Source: Nicotiana tabacum
Taxonomy: Eukaryota; Streptophyta; Magnoliopsida; Solanales; Solanaceae
Direction of reading: 5' to 3'
DNA: 64,000 bases
Assembly: GCF_000715075.1 (NCBI RefSeq)
Contig: NC_134101.1
Location: 195,506,103 to 195,570,102, forward strand
Program-made: the position numbers and the translations under genes
Part shown: one piece after another, positions 23,506-34,791 of the stretch
How the letters are laid out: every line of letters begins with the position of its first letter
Position numbering within the stretch: the first letter of the stretch is position 1
The notes under the pieces: generated by a model
Database searches by the model: none
The model's input: only the letters and a program-made list of their open reading frames with translations
What the model was told of the DNA's origin: nothing

Positions 23506-25000
23506 TGCAGAAGACAAGTGAGAAGAAGGTAAGAAAATAATTTTGAAAGTCAATCACACAGATTTCCCTTCAGCCAAGGGATTGATTTCAAACGGGCATG
23601 ACAAATAGGGAAAGGATTTGATTTTAAAATCTTTTCTAAGGCAGTACAATAAGGGTAAATGCACATAAACCTATTTAAGGAAAGAGTCTAGTAGTACACG
23701 ATTTGGGCAAAGAAGGAAAGGAAATCAATCAACAGTCAGTAAAAATCAAGGTTTGAGCCTTGGCATGAATGGATCCAACCCACAAAAGGTGAAGAGAAAC
23801 TTATTTTAAAGAAAATCAGTAACACTCAATCAATCCTCATAAAAGGAATTCGGAATCAATCACAAGTTGGCAAAAGACCTTTTAAAAGAAGAGTTTATCG
23901 TATATAAAGCAAACACTTCAAACAGAAGAGTCTAACATCGAAGTATTTAGAATCATAAACAAAAGAATACAAGTTCAACTAGAGACTCATAGTGAGTCTG
24001 AAGGTACAGGGTCCCAAAATGGAACCCTAATTTGATTTTCCAAGAGAAAACCTCCAAATTCTAGGGTTTCCCCATCGAATCAAACAAAGAAATGAGAAGG
24101 CAAGTGAATAGACTCAAGGAGTCTTATGAGAATCAGGCAAATACAATAGAAGGCTTGAAACAATCAAAGAAAAGAAAACCATTTTAAGGCATGAAGAACA
24201 TGTTCAGACAACTTCGGAACTTAAGAAAGGATGGGGGGTTTAAACAGAACAGACGAAACATGCTTAACAAGAACACGAACATAGTTCAGAAAAGCAAAAC
24301 ATTGAGAAACACAGTAGTAAAGAGTGAGAAAAAAAGAACAGACTAATCATGTGAGCATACGTATAAAAGTAGGAAGATAATACATGCGTTAATAGAGGAG
24401 GAGAACATACGAGCATACTGCAGACAAACAGTTGAAAGAAAAGAACAACAAAAATCGAAAGATTTTCAGAAACCCAAATTTGAAAAACCAACGATTTTGA
24501 AAAAGAATTTTTGGGAAAACACTCGAAACGTCAAATATAGCATAGATCTATCACAGATCTAAAGGATAAAATGAAAAGCAACCTCGAATAGGTTAGAGTT
24601 TCTGAGAACCTTAAAGGACGAGAAGGCTTGGAAGTCACGAGAGCGGATCTGAGCTGATAAGGTCGAATCCAGGCTCAAGAAGCTAAAGTACGCCGGAGCA
24701 AGGCCGGAAACGGCCAAAGAATCTCGAATCGGCCAAGGTCTAGATGAAGACCTTCGAGGTCTAGCCTCAAATCTTCAGCGAGCAGGCGTATAGGAGCAGA
24801 ATATGGTGAGTAGAGATCGTCCATGGCTAGATTAACCATGGATTCCGGTGGATTTTGGGTCGGAGAAGGGGTAGGAGGCTTATAGGGTTTCAGGGGTTGA
24901 GAGAGTTCGAGAGAGATGAGGGAACCAAAGGCGGAGGGTTTGGAGAGAATGGGGATATGGATAAGGTCGTTGGAATTAATTAAGGTAAGGGGGAATCTGG

Positions 25001-25025
25001 GCCGTTGATCAAAATGATCAACGGC
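25001..25025. repeat. Conserved inverted repeat in Ogre LTR U3
   Basis: Perfect 11-bp arms GCCGTTGATCA and TGATCAACGGC around an AAA loop. LTR3 has it with one mismatch (41238-41262), and the third Ogre has a related hairpin at 53441-53467. Confidence 0.8.
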
Positions 25026-25585
25026 TCAGATTAAAAGGAACACGGGCCAGTTCGGTTAATTAGGTAATTGGGTTGGGTTAATTGGGTAATTGGGTTGGGT
25101 AAAGATTGGGGTTAATTTAGGCTAAGACTGAAATGTAAATGGGGTTACATATTAAATAGCCAGTTTTTCCCTTTTATTTTATAAAATAGTAAAAATGATT
25201 TTGAAATTAAATTAAAAGTACTGAATCAGTAAATAGTATATAAATATTAATTTAAAATACTGGGATCAATTTTTATAATTATAAAATGCGATAAAATCTT
25301 AAAGAGGCTAGTATTGCAATTATATGTAATTTAGTTTTAAAAACACCAAATGAATTTGTAAAAATATGCAAAAATCATGTTAGCTATATTTTGATGTAAA
25401 TGTGAGAATGAAATAAATTATCCTTCAAAATGGCAAGCTTTTGGGGAATAATTATGGGATTTAATGGTGTAAAAATAGGCAATAAATTGGTTTAAAATCA
25501 TAAAAATGCCAAAATCTTTTGCTGTGCTTATTTTTGCACATATGGGTTATTTTGACAATATATAGGGAAAAGTTGGGTATCAACA

Positions 25586-25606
25586 GTTGCCCCTCTTTAC
25601 CCGAGG
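25586..25606 (-). other. Polypurine tract of Ogre B
   Basis: On the minus strand GGGTAAAGAGGGGCAAC is followed directly by TGTTGATACCC, the LTR2 edge. The corresponding tract of copy A has been deleted. Confidence 0.82.
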
Positions 25607-26254
25607 AGGATGAAAGAGTTGTTGGGTAAAGACAAGATGGCCAATTTTGACCGGATCGGCGATTGAAAAGCGTTTTGACCAAGATCTGGATTCGGAGCCG
25701 CCTACATATCCCTGATATTATCGAAATCAGGCCATATGTAGTTCAGGAACCATTGACAGAGTGTGTCGAATGGAGATTCGAAAAGACGGATGAAATGATT
25801 AGATTTGAAAAGTTGTTTGGAGTCAAATAGGCTGCGGAGGACCGGAGCGGGATCGCTCCTGCTGAGACGGTCGTTTGCTAGCCAATGTACCTGCAAATGA
25901 GCAAAGCGGCGTATATTGTGCATAATTAAAACATGATGCAAGTTCTCGTTGGACCGTGAATGTTGTCTTCGGACGGTTAGGATGACGTCCTCGAACTATG
26001 ATGTCCTGGGCGATGAAGAGCATAAAAGTAAAGATTCGCAGGCCATGAAATGGTGTTCTCGGGCTATGCAGATGGTGCCTCCGAACTATGATGCCTTTGA
26101 ATAAGTTGGCGATCTTTCAGCCCATGAGAAAGTGGCAATCTTTCAGCCAAATGAATGCAAAGGGTGGCGATCTTTCAGCCAAAGCGAGAATTTAAATGCA
26201 GGTGGCGATATTTCAGCCGTTCGAAAAATAAAGTGGCGATGTTTCAGCCATGCA

Positions 26255-26740
26255 AGATGGAGACAATGCTTAGTCTCGTAAGGCAGATGAGTAGCCTTAT
26301 GCAGAATGGAGGTAGAGCTTAACCTCGAAAGGCATATAAGTAGCCTTATGCAAAAATGCAGATGGAGACAGAGCTTAGTCTCGAAAGGCAGATAAGTAGC
26401 CTTATGCAGGATGGGGGTAGAGCTTAACCTCGAAAGGCAGATAAGTAGCCTTATGCAAAAATGCAGATGGAGACAATGCTTAGTCTCGAAAGGCAGATAA
26501 GTAGCCTTATGCAGGATGGAGGTAGAGCTTAACCTCGAAAGGCAGATAAGTAGCCTTATGCAAAAATGCAGATGGAGACAATGCTTAGTCTCGAAAGACA
26601 GATAAGTAGCCTTATGCAATGCAAAGATATACGGATGGAGGTAGAGCTTAACCTCGGAAGGCAGAAAAGTAGCCTTATGCAAAATGCAGATGGAGGTAGA
26701 GCTTAACTTCGGAAGGAAGAAAAGTAGCCTTATATAGTGC
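26255..26740 (-). repeat. Ogre B tandem hairpin array, 105-bp period
   Basis: Eighteen consecutive stem-loop modules of 18-19 bp. The arms are GAGAC/GTCTC, GAGGT/ACCTC or AAGGC/GCCTT with 8-9-base loops (aatgctta, agagctta, agataagta). About fifteen pair perfectly or with a G-T wobble. Four modules form a 105-bp higher-order unit (for example GTAGCC at 26445 and 26550). 3'-UTR tandem arrays are known in Ogre/Tat elements. Confidence 0.9.
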
Positions 26741-27141
26741 AAGAATGTAAAAGGATGATCAGTAGTAATATTTTTTAGCTGGTAGCCGATTACGACAATA
26801 TGACTGCTGGGGAGATAGGGTACGGATAGCAATTGCGGGCAAGTGATGATTCTGAGAAGTTGCATCCTTGGGAAAGTATGCGTACATAAATATACCTGAC
26901 GATATTACAAGTCGAGTGCCTGCATCCAAAGAAAATCGTGAGTTCTGTGAGGGAAAAGGTTAGTTCGTCTTCCCCGGGCTCTTGACGTTGTGTGTCATTG
27001 GGGTAGCGTCGCTAAACAACAACAATTCGGATAATAGTTATGCATGATTTAGTAAATATAACGTATATAATCGGAAATAGTTTTCTTTAGATGAACCAAC
27101 GACTGCGACGTGGTTCAGGACATTGCAACCTCTTTTCTCCA

Positions 27142-27340
27142 GAATTTCGAGGGTCCTCCTCAAAATTTTGCCCTAGTTTGCTGAGCGGACGTTTCTGACG
27201 GCTATGTTAAATGACTAAAAAACATCTTTGGAATTTTGAGGGTTCTCCTCAAAATTCTGCCCCAGTTTGCTGGGTTGGCGCTTCTGGCGATGCGTGAACT
27301 AAAATTAACTTCGGAATTTTGAGGGCCCTCCTCAAAATTC
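27142..27340 (-). repeat. Triplicated 3'-UTR hairpin, Ogre B
   Basis: Same three inverted repeats as in A: arms at 27142-27151/27159-27168, 27231-27240/27248-27257 and 27314-27323/27331-27340. The first carries one mismatch and one wobble; the other two have perfect 10-bp stems. Confidence 0.82.
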
Positions 27341-27480
27341 TGCCCCGGCTCCAATAGCGGGGGAAAATGGAATTTTTATTAAATTATGACCGAACCCATA
27401 GGGCTGCCTACGTATCTCCTCTTAAACAGGAATCAGTTCAGGCGTAGTTCAAATTACATCATTAAGGGAATCATAAGTGG

Positions 27481-28831
27481 TTACACATAATATCGTTTCA
27501 CTGCATCTGAATTGATTGGCTTCGGCCAGACTTCTCCATCGATCTCCGCAAGAATAAGGGCTCCTCCAGTTAGAACCCAGTGAACCATGTACGGACCCTG
27601 CCAATTAGGAGAGAACTTCCCCTTGGCCTTATCTTGATATGGGAAGATTTTCTTCAACACCAGTTGCCCTAGTGTAAACTTCCTTGGCTTAACCATTTTG
27701 TTTAAGGCTCTGAACATTCTTTTCTGATACAACTAACCGTGGCAAACTGCATTCATCCTTTTCCCATCTATAAGGGCTAACTGCTCGTAGCGACCTTTTA
27801 CCCATTCTGCATCACCCAATTCTACTTCTTGTATGATCATTAAGGAGGGGATTTCTACCTCAGCGGGGATGACCGCCTCTGTACCATAAACTAGCATGTA
27901 GGGAGTTGCTCCGGTCGATGTGTGGACTGTAGTGCGGTATCCCAATAAGGCGAATGATAACTTCTCATGCCATTGTTTGTGCCTTTCGACCATCTTCCTT
28001 AGTATCTTCTTGATATTCTTGTTGGATGCTTCCACAACTCCATTCATCTGAGGCCTATAGGCTGTAGAGTTCTTGTGTTTGATCTTGAAAGTTTCACACA
28101 TTGCTTTCATCAAGTCTCTGTTGAGATTGGAACCATTATCGGTGGTGATTGATTCCGGAACCTCGAACTAACAAACAATCAGTCGCGGATGAAACCCGCC
28201 ACAACCTTCTTAGTGACCGCCTTGTATGATGCTGCTTCGACCCATTTGGTAAAATAATCGATTGCCACTAGGATGAACCTATGCCCATTTGATGTGACAG
28301 GCTCGATAGGTCCGATAACATCCATTCCCCAAGCGGCAAATGGACATGGTGAGCTTGTCGTAGTAAGCTCGTTTGGAGGCGCCTTTATCATTTCTGCATG
28401 TATCTAACAGCGATGGCATTTGTGAACATACTAGATACAGTCTGTTTCCATAGTCATCCAAAAATACCCTACTCGGAGTATCTTCTTTTCCAAAACAAAA
28501 CCATTCATGTGCGGTCCCAGGTCCCTACGTGCACCTCATCCAATAGTTTGGTTGCTTCTTTTTCATCGACACACCTTAACAAGCCCAAATCGGGAGTCCT
28601 CCTGTACATGATTCCTCTGCTGTGAAAGAAGTTGTTGGATAACCTCTAAGGCGTGCGCTTCTGAGTAGCATTGGCAAGTCCCGAATATTCCCCTGTTGTC
28701 AAGTACTCCTTGATGTCATGGAACCATGGTTTCCCATCCGCTTCTTCCTCAACGTGGACACAATAAACTGGTTGATCATGAATCTTTACTGGGATGGGGT
28801 CAATGAAATTTGTATCTAGATGCTGGATCAT
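27481..28831 (-). pseudogene. Ogre B integrase, broken
   Basis: Pieces 27481-27732, 27733-28113, 28179-28391 and 28646-28936 cover the integrase. Visible are WGMDVIGPIEP (first Asp), FKIKHKNSTAYRPQMNGVVEASNKNI (Glu block, 27990-28110) and the C-terminal GQLVLKKIFPYQDKAKGKFSPNW basic domain. Private stops and frameshifts occur at 27733 and 28179. The stop at 28168-28170 (CGG-like codon replaced by TAG) is shared with A. Confidence 0.83.
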
Positions 28832-29343
28832 GGATGATAAAGTAGCTAATGCATCAGCAAACGCGTTCTGGATTCTAGGGACGTGCTGAAATTCTGTCTT
28901 TGTGAACCTTTTCCTCAACCCCTGTATATGATGCAATTAGGGAAGTATCTTAGAGTTCTTGGTTTCCCACTCTCCTCAAACCTGATGTATGAGCAAGTCT
29001 AAATCTCGTTCACTAACAACTCCTGAACGTTCATGTCAATAGCCATTTTGAGCCCCAAGATGCAAGCTTCATATTCTGCCATATTATTGATGCAAGGGAA
29101 CTTGAGCGTGGCAGATACTGGGTAGTGCTGGCCGGTTTCTAATACTAAGACTGCTCCTATGCCAACTCCTTTGAAATTTGCAGCTCCGTCGAAAAACAAC
29201 CTCCAACCATCATAGGATTCTGCAATATCTTCTACTATGAAAGATACCTCTTCATCGGGAAAATACGTTTTTAGGGGCTCGTATTCTTCATTTACGGGTT
29301 TCTCGGCGAGATGGTCCGCCAAGGCTTGCCCTTTGATTGCTTT
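28832..29343 (-). pseudogene. Ogre B second (archaeal-type) RNase H
   Basis: The clearest copy: MADHLAEKPVNEEYEPL leader, WRLFFDGAANFKGVGIG (first Asp), then NMAEYEACILGLKMAIDMNVQ (Glu). The frame stops at 28999 near the third acidic motif, and the tail HVPRIQNAFADALATLSS lies in the next piece. It would degrade RNA during cDNA synthesis alongside the altered first RNase H. Confidence 0.82.
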
Positions 29344-30970
29344 CTAGGTCACGTAAACAATGTCGAATTCACTTAGCAGGATCTGCCATTTGGCGAGCTT
29401 GCCATTGGGCATGGGCTTCTGGAGGATATACTTCAGAGGGTCCATTCTGGATATGAGATAAGTAGTGTAAGCACAGAAATAATGCCTCAACTTCTGCGCA
29501 ACCCAAGTCAGAGCACAACAAATGCGTTCTAAAAGAGAATACCGGGCCTCGTACGGTGTGAATTTCTTACTGAGATAGTAAATGGCTTGCTCCTTTCTCC
29601 CTATTTCATCATGTTGCCCTAAAACACAACCGAATGCTCTATCCGATACCGCAAGGTAAAGCAATAGGGGTCTTCCTGGCTCAGGCGGAACCAAGACCGG
29701 CGGCGTTGATAGGTATTCCTTGATTCTGTCAAAAGCTTTCTGACAATCATCAGTCCATTTGGTAGCAGCGTCCTTCTTCAACATTTTGAAGATTGGTTCA
29801 CAAATGACCGTGGATTGAGCTATGAACCGGCTGATATAGTTGAGTCTTCCCAGGACACTCATCACGTCCTTCTTGTTCTTTGGCGGTGGAAATTCTTGGA
29901 TAGCTTTGACCTTTGATGGATCCAATTCTATTCATCGATGGCTCACGATGAAACCGAATAATTTTCCAGCAGGAACCCCGAATGCACACTTGGCAGGATT
30001 CAGTTTCAGATTGTACCTCCTCAGTCTATTGAAGAACTTTCTTAGATCTACCCTGTGATCCCTGGCTTTCTTGGATTTGATGATGACGTCATCCACATAT
30101 ACCTCGATCTCCTTGTGTATCATGTCATGAAAGATGGTAGTCATGGCTCTCATGTAGGTGGCCCCAGCATTCTTTAATCCAAACGACATCATTCTGTAGC
30201 AATACATCCCCCACGGCGTGATGAAAGCCGTTTTCTCTGCATCTTCCTCGTCCATCCATATCTGATGATACCCAGCGAAACAATCGATGAACGACTGCAG
30301 CTCATGCTTGGCACAGTTGTTGATCAAGATGTGTATGTTCGGCAAAAGGAAGTCATCTTTAGGACTGGCCTGGTTAAGATCCCGGTAGTCAACACAAACT
30401 CTAACTTTCCCATCTTTCTTTGGTACTGGCACGATGTTGGCTAACCATGTCGAATACTCTACTACCTTGAGAACCTTGGCTTTGACTTGCTTGGTAACCT
30501 CTTCTTTGATTTTCAAACTCATGTCGGGTTTGAATTTTCTGAGCTTCTGTTTCACTGGCGGGCATGTCAGGTCTGTTGGCAGTTTGTGAGCTACAATGGA
30601 TGTGCTGAGACCGGTCATGTCATCATATGACCAGGCGAATATGTCTTCATATTCCTTTAGGAACTCCTTGTACTCTTTCTTTTCTGATGGTGACAGGTGA
30701 ACGCTGATGCGCGTTTCTTTGACATTCTCTGCATCCCCTAAATCAACAATCTCAGTTTCATCCAAGTTAGATTTAGGCCTATTCTCAAAGTTCTCGCCCT
30801 CTCTAACAACCTCTTCTGGTATATCATCCTCCTCTGAATCTATATCCGTTTGTTGCATTGCCTCATTACAAGTCACAGTCGTTGGTTCATCATCAAGATA
30901 TGTAATAGTAATGTTGTGTAAAATAAAGTAAATGATAGAGAAAAGTAGTAAGAGCGAGATATGTAATAAA
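29344..30970 (-). pseudogene. Ogre B reverse transcriptase and first RNase H
   Basis: Open from 30876 to 29932 (314 codons) and 29925 to 29344. It has an acidic leader, a DDMTGLSTSIVAHKLP block, PKKDGKVRVCVDYRDLNQ, GYHQIWMDEEDAEKTAF, WGMYCYRMMSFGLKNAG and VYVDDVIIKSK (about 30065-30100). Only one private nonsense change (GGA to TGA near 29932) splits RT from the connection and RNase H. The first RNase H again lacks the xDAS aspartate (LYLAVSDRAFG). It ends at the shared stop 29344-29346. Confidence 0.9.
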
Positions 30971-31163
30971 CTTGGAAAATGCTTTCATAATTGTTTTGAA
31001 TACTAGAGCTCTTTTCAAAATTAAAGACAATGCGGAAATAAAATCAGCTAGTAAAATGTAAAAATGTGATGCATGGTGCTTTTGCTTAGCCTTGCTACCC
31101 CGAAGCTTTCCGGACCTTGGTGGTTCTGACCGACCAATTGGTGAGGCGTTCCCCTCGGTTCAC
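30971..31163 (-). other. Candidate intron between protease and RT, Ogre B
   Basis: Same 193-base interval as in A. GT of GTGAAC lies at 31163-31162 and AG of TTTTCCAAG at 30972-30971. The protease stop lies inside it, and the joined phase matches the RT leader. Confidence 0.67.
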
Positions 31164-32691
31164 AGCTTGCATAGAAGGGCCTTCCTCTCGAAAATAACAC
31201 TGCAATCCATATCATCATCCTCCAGGAACTGATTCTTCACAGCTGCCAATGCTTCATCTTCCTCCGACCCATATATAGTATCTGTCGGCTGGAAAGTTTG
31301 CTCCAGGTGAGGTATCGGGTGCTCCAGAGGGTAGTAGGGACCGTGCCATGGTGGCGACCAGTGATTGAACACCTCCCAAGTGTACTCATACCCCAAACCA
31401 AATGTAGTGCCATGTTTCTTCAGTTTGATGGGTTTGGGGATTCCCTGGAGGTTTTTGCCGAGTCCCTTTCCAGGTTCGTACCCACACCAATTCAGGATAC
31501 TTTCAATCTTGTTATCCCACCATTTATCCTTGTCTACAGCGTTGACTTGCTCGATGTGGTGGTATGCTTCTCCACCTATTCTTCTCTTGCCTCCGATCAA
31601 CGGGATGGTTTGGAAACTGTATATAGGGTTGCTACCGTCGCCATGAATGATCGCTTCCTGATAATTCCATTTGAATTTTACAGCTTGGTGCAAGGTTGAT
31701 GCCACAGCCCCAGCGACGTGGATCCAGGGTCGTCCTTGTAATAAATTGTAGGATGTCGGGACGTCTATAACTTGAAAGTCCACATCGAACCAGGTAGGTC
31801 CCATCTGCAAGCATAGGCTAATTTCCCCAATGGTGGATCTTTGGGACCCATCAAAAGCTTTAACATTGATTTCTCCATCTATGATCTCGTGCAAACCTTT
31901 CCCCAATGTCCTGCGAGTTATTAGTGGACAAATGTTAAGGCTGGATCCTCCATCAACCAAGATTCTGGTGATGAAATAATCTTCGCATTGTACGGTGATA
32001 TGCAACGCCTTGTTGTGACTCAGTCCTTCTGGTGGTAACTCATCTTCGTGGAAGGTGATCTTGTGGCTTTCCAGCACTTGTCCTACCATATTCGCCATAT
32101 CGCCTCCCGTTATGTTGCTGGGAACATAAGCTTCACTCAATATTTTCATCAAGGCATTTTTGTGTGCCTTAGAGCTTTGCAAAAGAGCTAGGATAGAAAT
32201 CGGCGCTGGTGTTTTGTTCAGTTGCTCAACGACCGAGTATTCTTTGGCCTGTATCTTTCTCCAAAGGTTATCGGGCCCAGTTTCGACAGACCGTCCAGAG
32301 GCTTGCTTGCTGGACTTAGTTAAATGTTCTGGAGTGTATATCCTGCAGGTTCTGGTCATGCCCTGTGCGGCTATCGCTTCTCCAGTATGTGTCTTCCCTT
32401 TTCTCCTAGCTTCCGCTGTGTAATCCTAAGGTATGGCGTTTGAATTGAATGGCATCACTTCTGTCAAGGAAGCTGGAATAGGCATCCTCGGGGGTAACAC
32501 AACAACTTCAAATGGTGCAGGTGCTTTTGGGATCCCAAACTCAACCTCAATTGGCCTCGGCGCCTTTGCAGGAGGCACTTCGAACTCGAGCGGTACAGAC
32601 ACATTTATCTCATCGCCCTCAGAAGGCTGGATCTGAACAACAATGGGATTGAGGGTGACCGTCAGATTCTTAGGCTCATCTCCTTCAGCAA
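31164..32691 (-). pseudogene. Ogre B protease with G-patch
   Basis: A 399-codon open frame (31160-32359) carries the retropepsin VDGGSSLNICP (about 31930-31965), GEISLCLQMGPTWFDVDF and YNLLQGRPWIH, then a G-patch with GYEPGKGLGKNLQG (about 31450-31495) and an acidic tail. The upstream linker (32426-32695) is separated by a stop. This is the best-preserved protease in the window. D-G-G instead of D-T/S-G is seen in both copies. Confidence 0.87.
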
Positions 32692-34389
32692 TCAACCCGA
32701 TTGACCCTTTGGGGTCCCAATCATTTCAATCTCGATCATATGAATGTCTCCACCCTTGTGGTCAGGCAGAGGGTTGTTGCGAACATTGGGAATGGGCTCC
32801 TTTGCTATAATGACCTTATTGTGAATTAAGGTCTGAATCATCACTTTCAACGAGCGACACTCGTCGATGGTATGGCCTTTCATCCCGGAATGGTATGCGC
32901 AGGTTTTGTTCGAGTTGACCCATTGGGAGGGATTTTATGGAGTTATGGCTGGGATAGGGGCAACATAACCGACTACCTTAAGTCTTTCATATAGTTGGTC
33001 AATTTGTTCAGCAATGGCGGTATATTGTTTGGGGGATCTACGGTCGAAATTGGGTCTAGGAAAGCTTTGGCGAGTAGGTGCTGATAGGTAATGAGAAGGT
33101 TGGGAGTTATATGCTTGGTACACAGGTGCGGGATGGGAATATCTTGGTGAAGTGGGTTGATATGTGGGTGGTGGAGGTGATTGGTAAGCGGGTGGTGGAA
33201 TTTGGTATATGGGTGAGGGTGCTTGGTAACTTGGGGAGGGTTGATATGTGAGTGGAGTTGAGGGATATGTTTGGTATTTGGTTCTTTGCACAGCCATTAC
33301 GGAATTCACGTCCCTTTTCTTTGCCATTCCACCAGACTGTAAGGTTTTATTGGTGGCCTGTAATGCTTTGATATTAGTGACCATACCATTTTTGATACCT
33401 TCTTCGATCCTCTCCCCCAACTTAATGATATCAGAGAATTTCTGACCCTCTATCAGCATTAGCCTTTCATAGTATTGCGGATCCTGAGCTCGGACAAAAA
33501 ACCTATTCATCTGCTCTTCCTCTAAGGCTGGCCTGACCTTAGCAGCTTTTGACCTCCAACGAGTAGCATACTCGCGAAAGGTTTATATGGGTTTCTTCTT
33601 TAGATTCTGAATGTAGAACACATCTGGTGCATTCTCTGTGTTGAACCTAAATCGGTCCATAAAATTGGATGCTAGGCTCACCCAACTTGTCTATTTCTTT
33701 GAATCCTGGATGATGTACCAAGATAGGGCATCGCCCTTTAGTCTCCTCGTGAACAGCTTCATGCGGATCTTCTCGTCCCTTCCAACTCCTACCAGCTTAT
33801 CACAATACATTCTTAGATAGACCCTGGGATCACCTGTACCGTCGAACATCTCGAACTTGGGAGGTTTGTACCCCTCCGGGAGTTCAACATCTGGCTGAAC
33901 ACAAAGATCCTCATAGTTCAACCCCTCAATACATTTGCTACCTTCGACACCTTGGACCCGGCTGGCTAGCTTCTTGAGTTAAGCGGCCAAATTCCTGATA
34001 AGGGAGTCTTTATCGTCTGAGTGAGATGCACCTGAGATTGGCTGGGTGTAGTGGGGTATAGTGTCTACAAAGACAGGAGTATTGTGGAGGTGGTTTTTTG
34101 TGGTGTTTTGCGGTTCAGGAATGAGCAGTGGAGTATTATTGCATGTGTTGTGGGCTTGGGTGTGAACGGGTTGCACTGGTGGTCGTGGGGTGTTCTGTGG
34201 AGGTGCGGGGTTCTGGGCGTTAACATCAGGAGCGGCAAGAGTGATTGATAGGCTTGCCAAGTTCCGGACTTGGTCCAATTCCTCCCGGAATTTCAGCAAT
34301 GTCTGCTCAAGGTGAGTAGCAGTTCCCTTTGTAATTGGAGTATTATGAGAAGTCTCCTCAATTTCCTTTCTAGTATTTGCATCTCCCAT
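32692..34389 (-). pseudogene. Ogre B gag, broken
   Basis: The start is taken as the ATG at 34389 (MGDANTRKEIEETSH). Same organisation as in A: a disordered Pro/Asn-rich N-terminus, the core (PPKFEMFDGTGDPRVYLRMY, GDALSWYIIQ), the long open C-terminal piece 32935-33510 with the TYQPSPSYQ repeats, and CAYHSGMKGHTIDEC near 32870-32910. Private stops lie at 33979 and 32935; the stop at 33583-33585 is shared with A. Confidence 0.83.
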
Positions 34390-34791
34390 TTTGCTTTTGT
34401 TCCTGTTTCTGATAGGTCTTGGAGGAGAAGGAGGTGGAGGGCCCTTGGATCTCTGTACTGTATGATGAGGGTGCCGGAATGCACGAACTAACCTTTGGGT
34501 AGGGGAATAAAAATAAAGAAAAACAAAAGGTAACAAGTTAGTGCAGGTTCTGAGAAGAAAATTGTTGCAATATTTAAACACATTGTGCAAGAATATAAAT
34601 CACGTCCTAATTTGGGTGCCTCGTTGCACCCGAGGTAGGGCTAGCGACAAATTAAATTTGGATAACTTATAATGCTAAGTGCCTCATTTTATTAATAAAA
34701 ATAAGATGAGTCTTAAAACAACTGAATAATAAAAATATCACCAATGGCCAGTGGCCTTATTACATTATGAAAGCAGAAAATAAAAGTCCTA
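34390..34791 (-). other. Spacer between Ogre B ORF1 and gag
   Basis: Homologous to 18171-18565. A frame runs from 34590 through the gag start (MHNVFKYCNN...), but this extension lacks conservation with A, so I keep it as spacer. Confidence 0.5.

Larger units (their letters stand above)
20841..25585 (-). repeat. Ogre LTR2 (shared: 5' LTR of A, 3' LTR of B)
   Basis: Full 4745-bp LTR, TGTCGACGC...GGTATCAACA on the plus strand. It is followed on one side by the primer site of A and on the other by the polypurine tract of B, so it serves both internal regions. It contains a TATA motif (23496-23505), a CCTATAGGCATGAT repeat series (22100-22359) and an 11-bp inverted repeat (25001-25025). No protein-coding gene. 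Confidence 0.93.
25586..27480 (-). other. Ogre B 3' untranslated region
   Basis: Intact version of the region truncated in A. From the integrase end it holds three GAATTTTGAG hairpins, a spacer, the main tandem hairpin array (26255-26740), a looser set of GGCGATCTTTCAGCC modules (about 26105-26250), a diverged segment and the polypurine tract. The 240-codon frame at 26143-26865 is largely repeat translation with a 35-residue period. Confidence 0.78.

Noticed and set aside
25060..25110. GGGTAATTGGGTTGGG runs as interstitial telomere repeats
   Set aside because: The period and sequence differ from the plant telomere repeat TTTAGGG; it is part of the Ogre U3, also seen in the third Ogre.
26255..26740. 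Regular hairpin repeats resembling a CRISPR array
   Set aside because: There are no unique spacers, the modules vary in their stems, no cas genes are near, and the context is a plant retrotransposon 3'-UTR.
31298..31699. 133-codon plus-strand frame opposite the Ogre protease (also at 15079-15480)
   Set aside because: Antisense shadow of the G-patch and protease coding region; same frame in both copies only because the coding strand is conserved.
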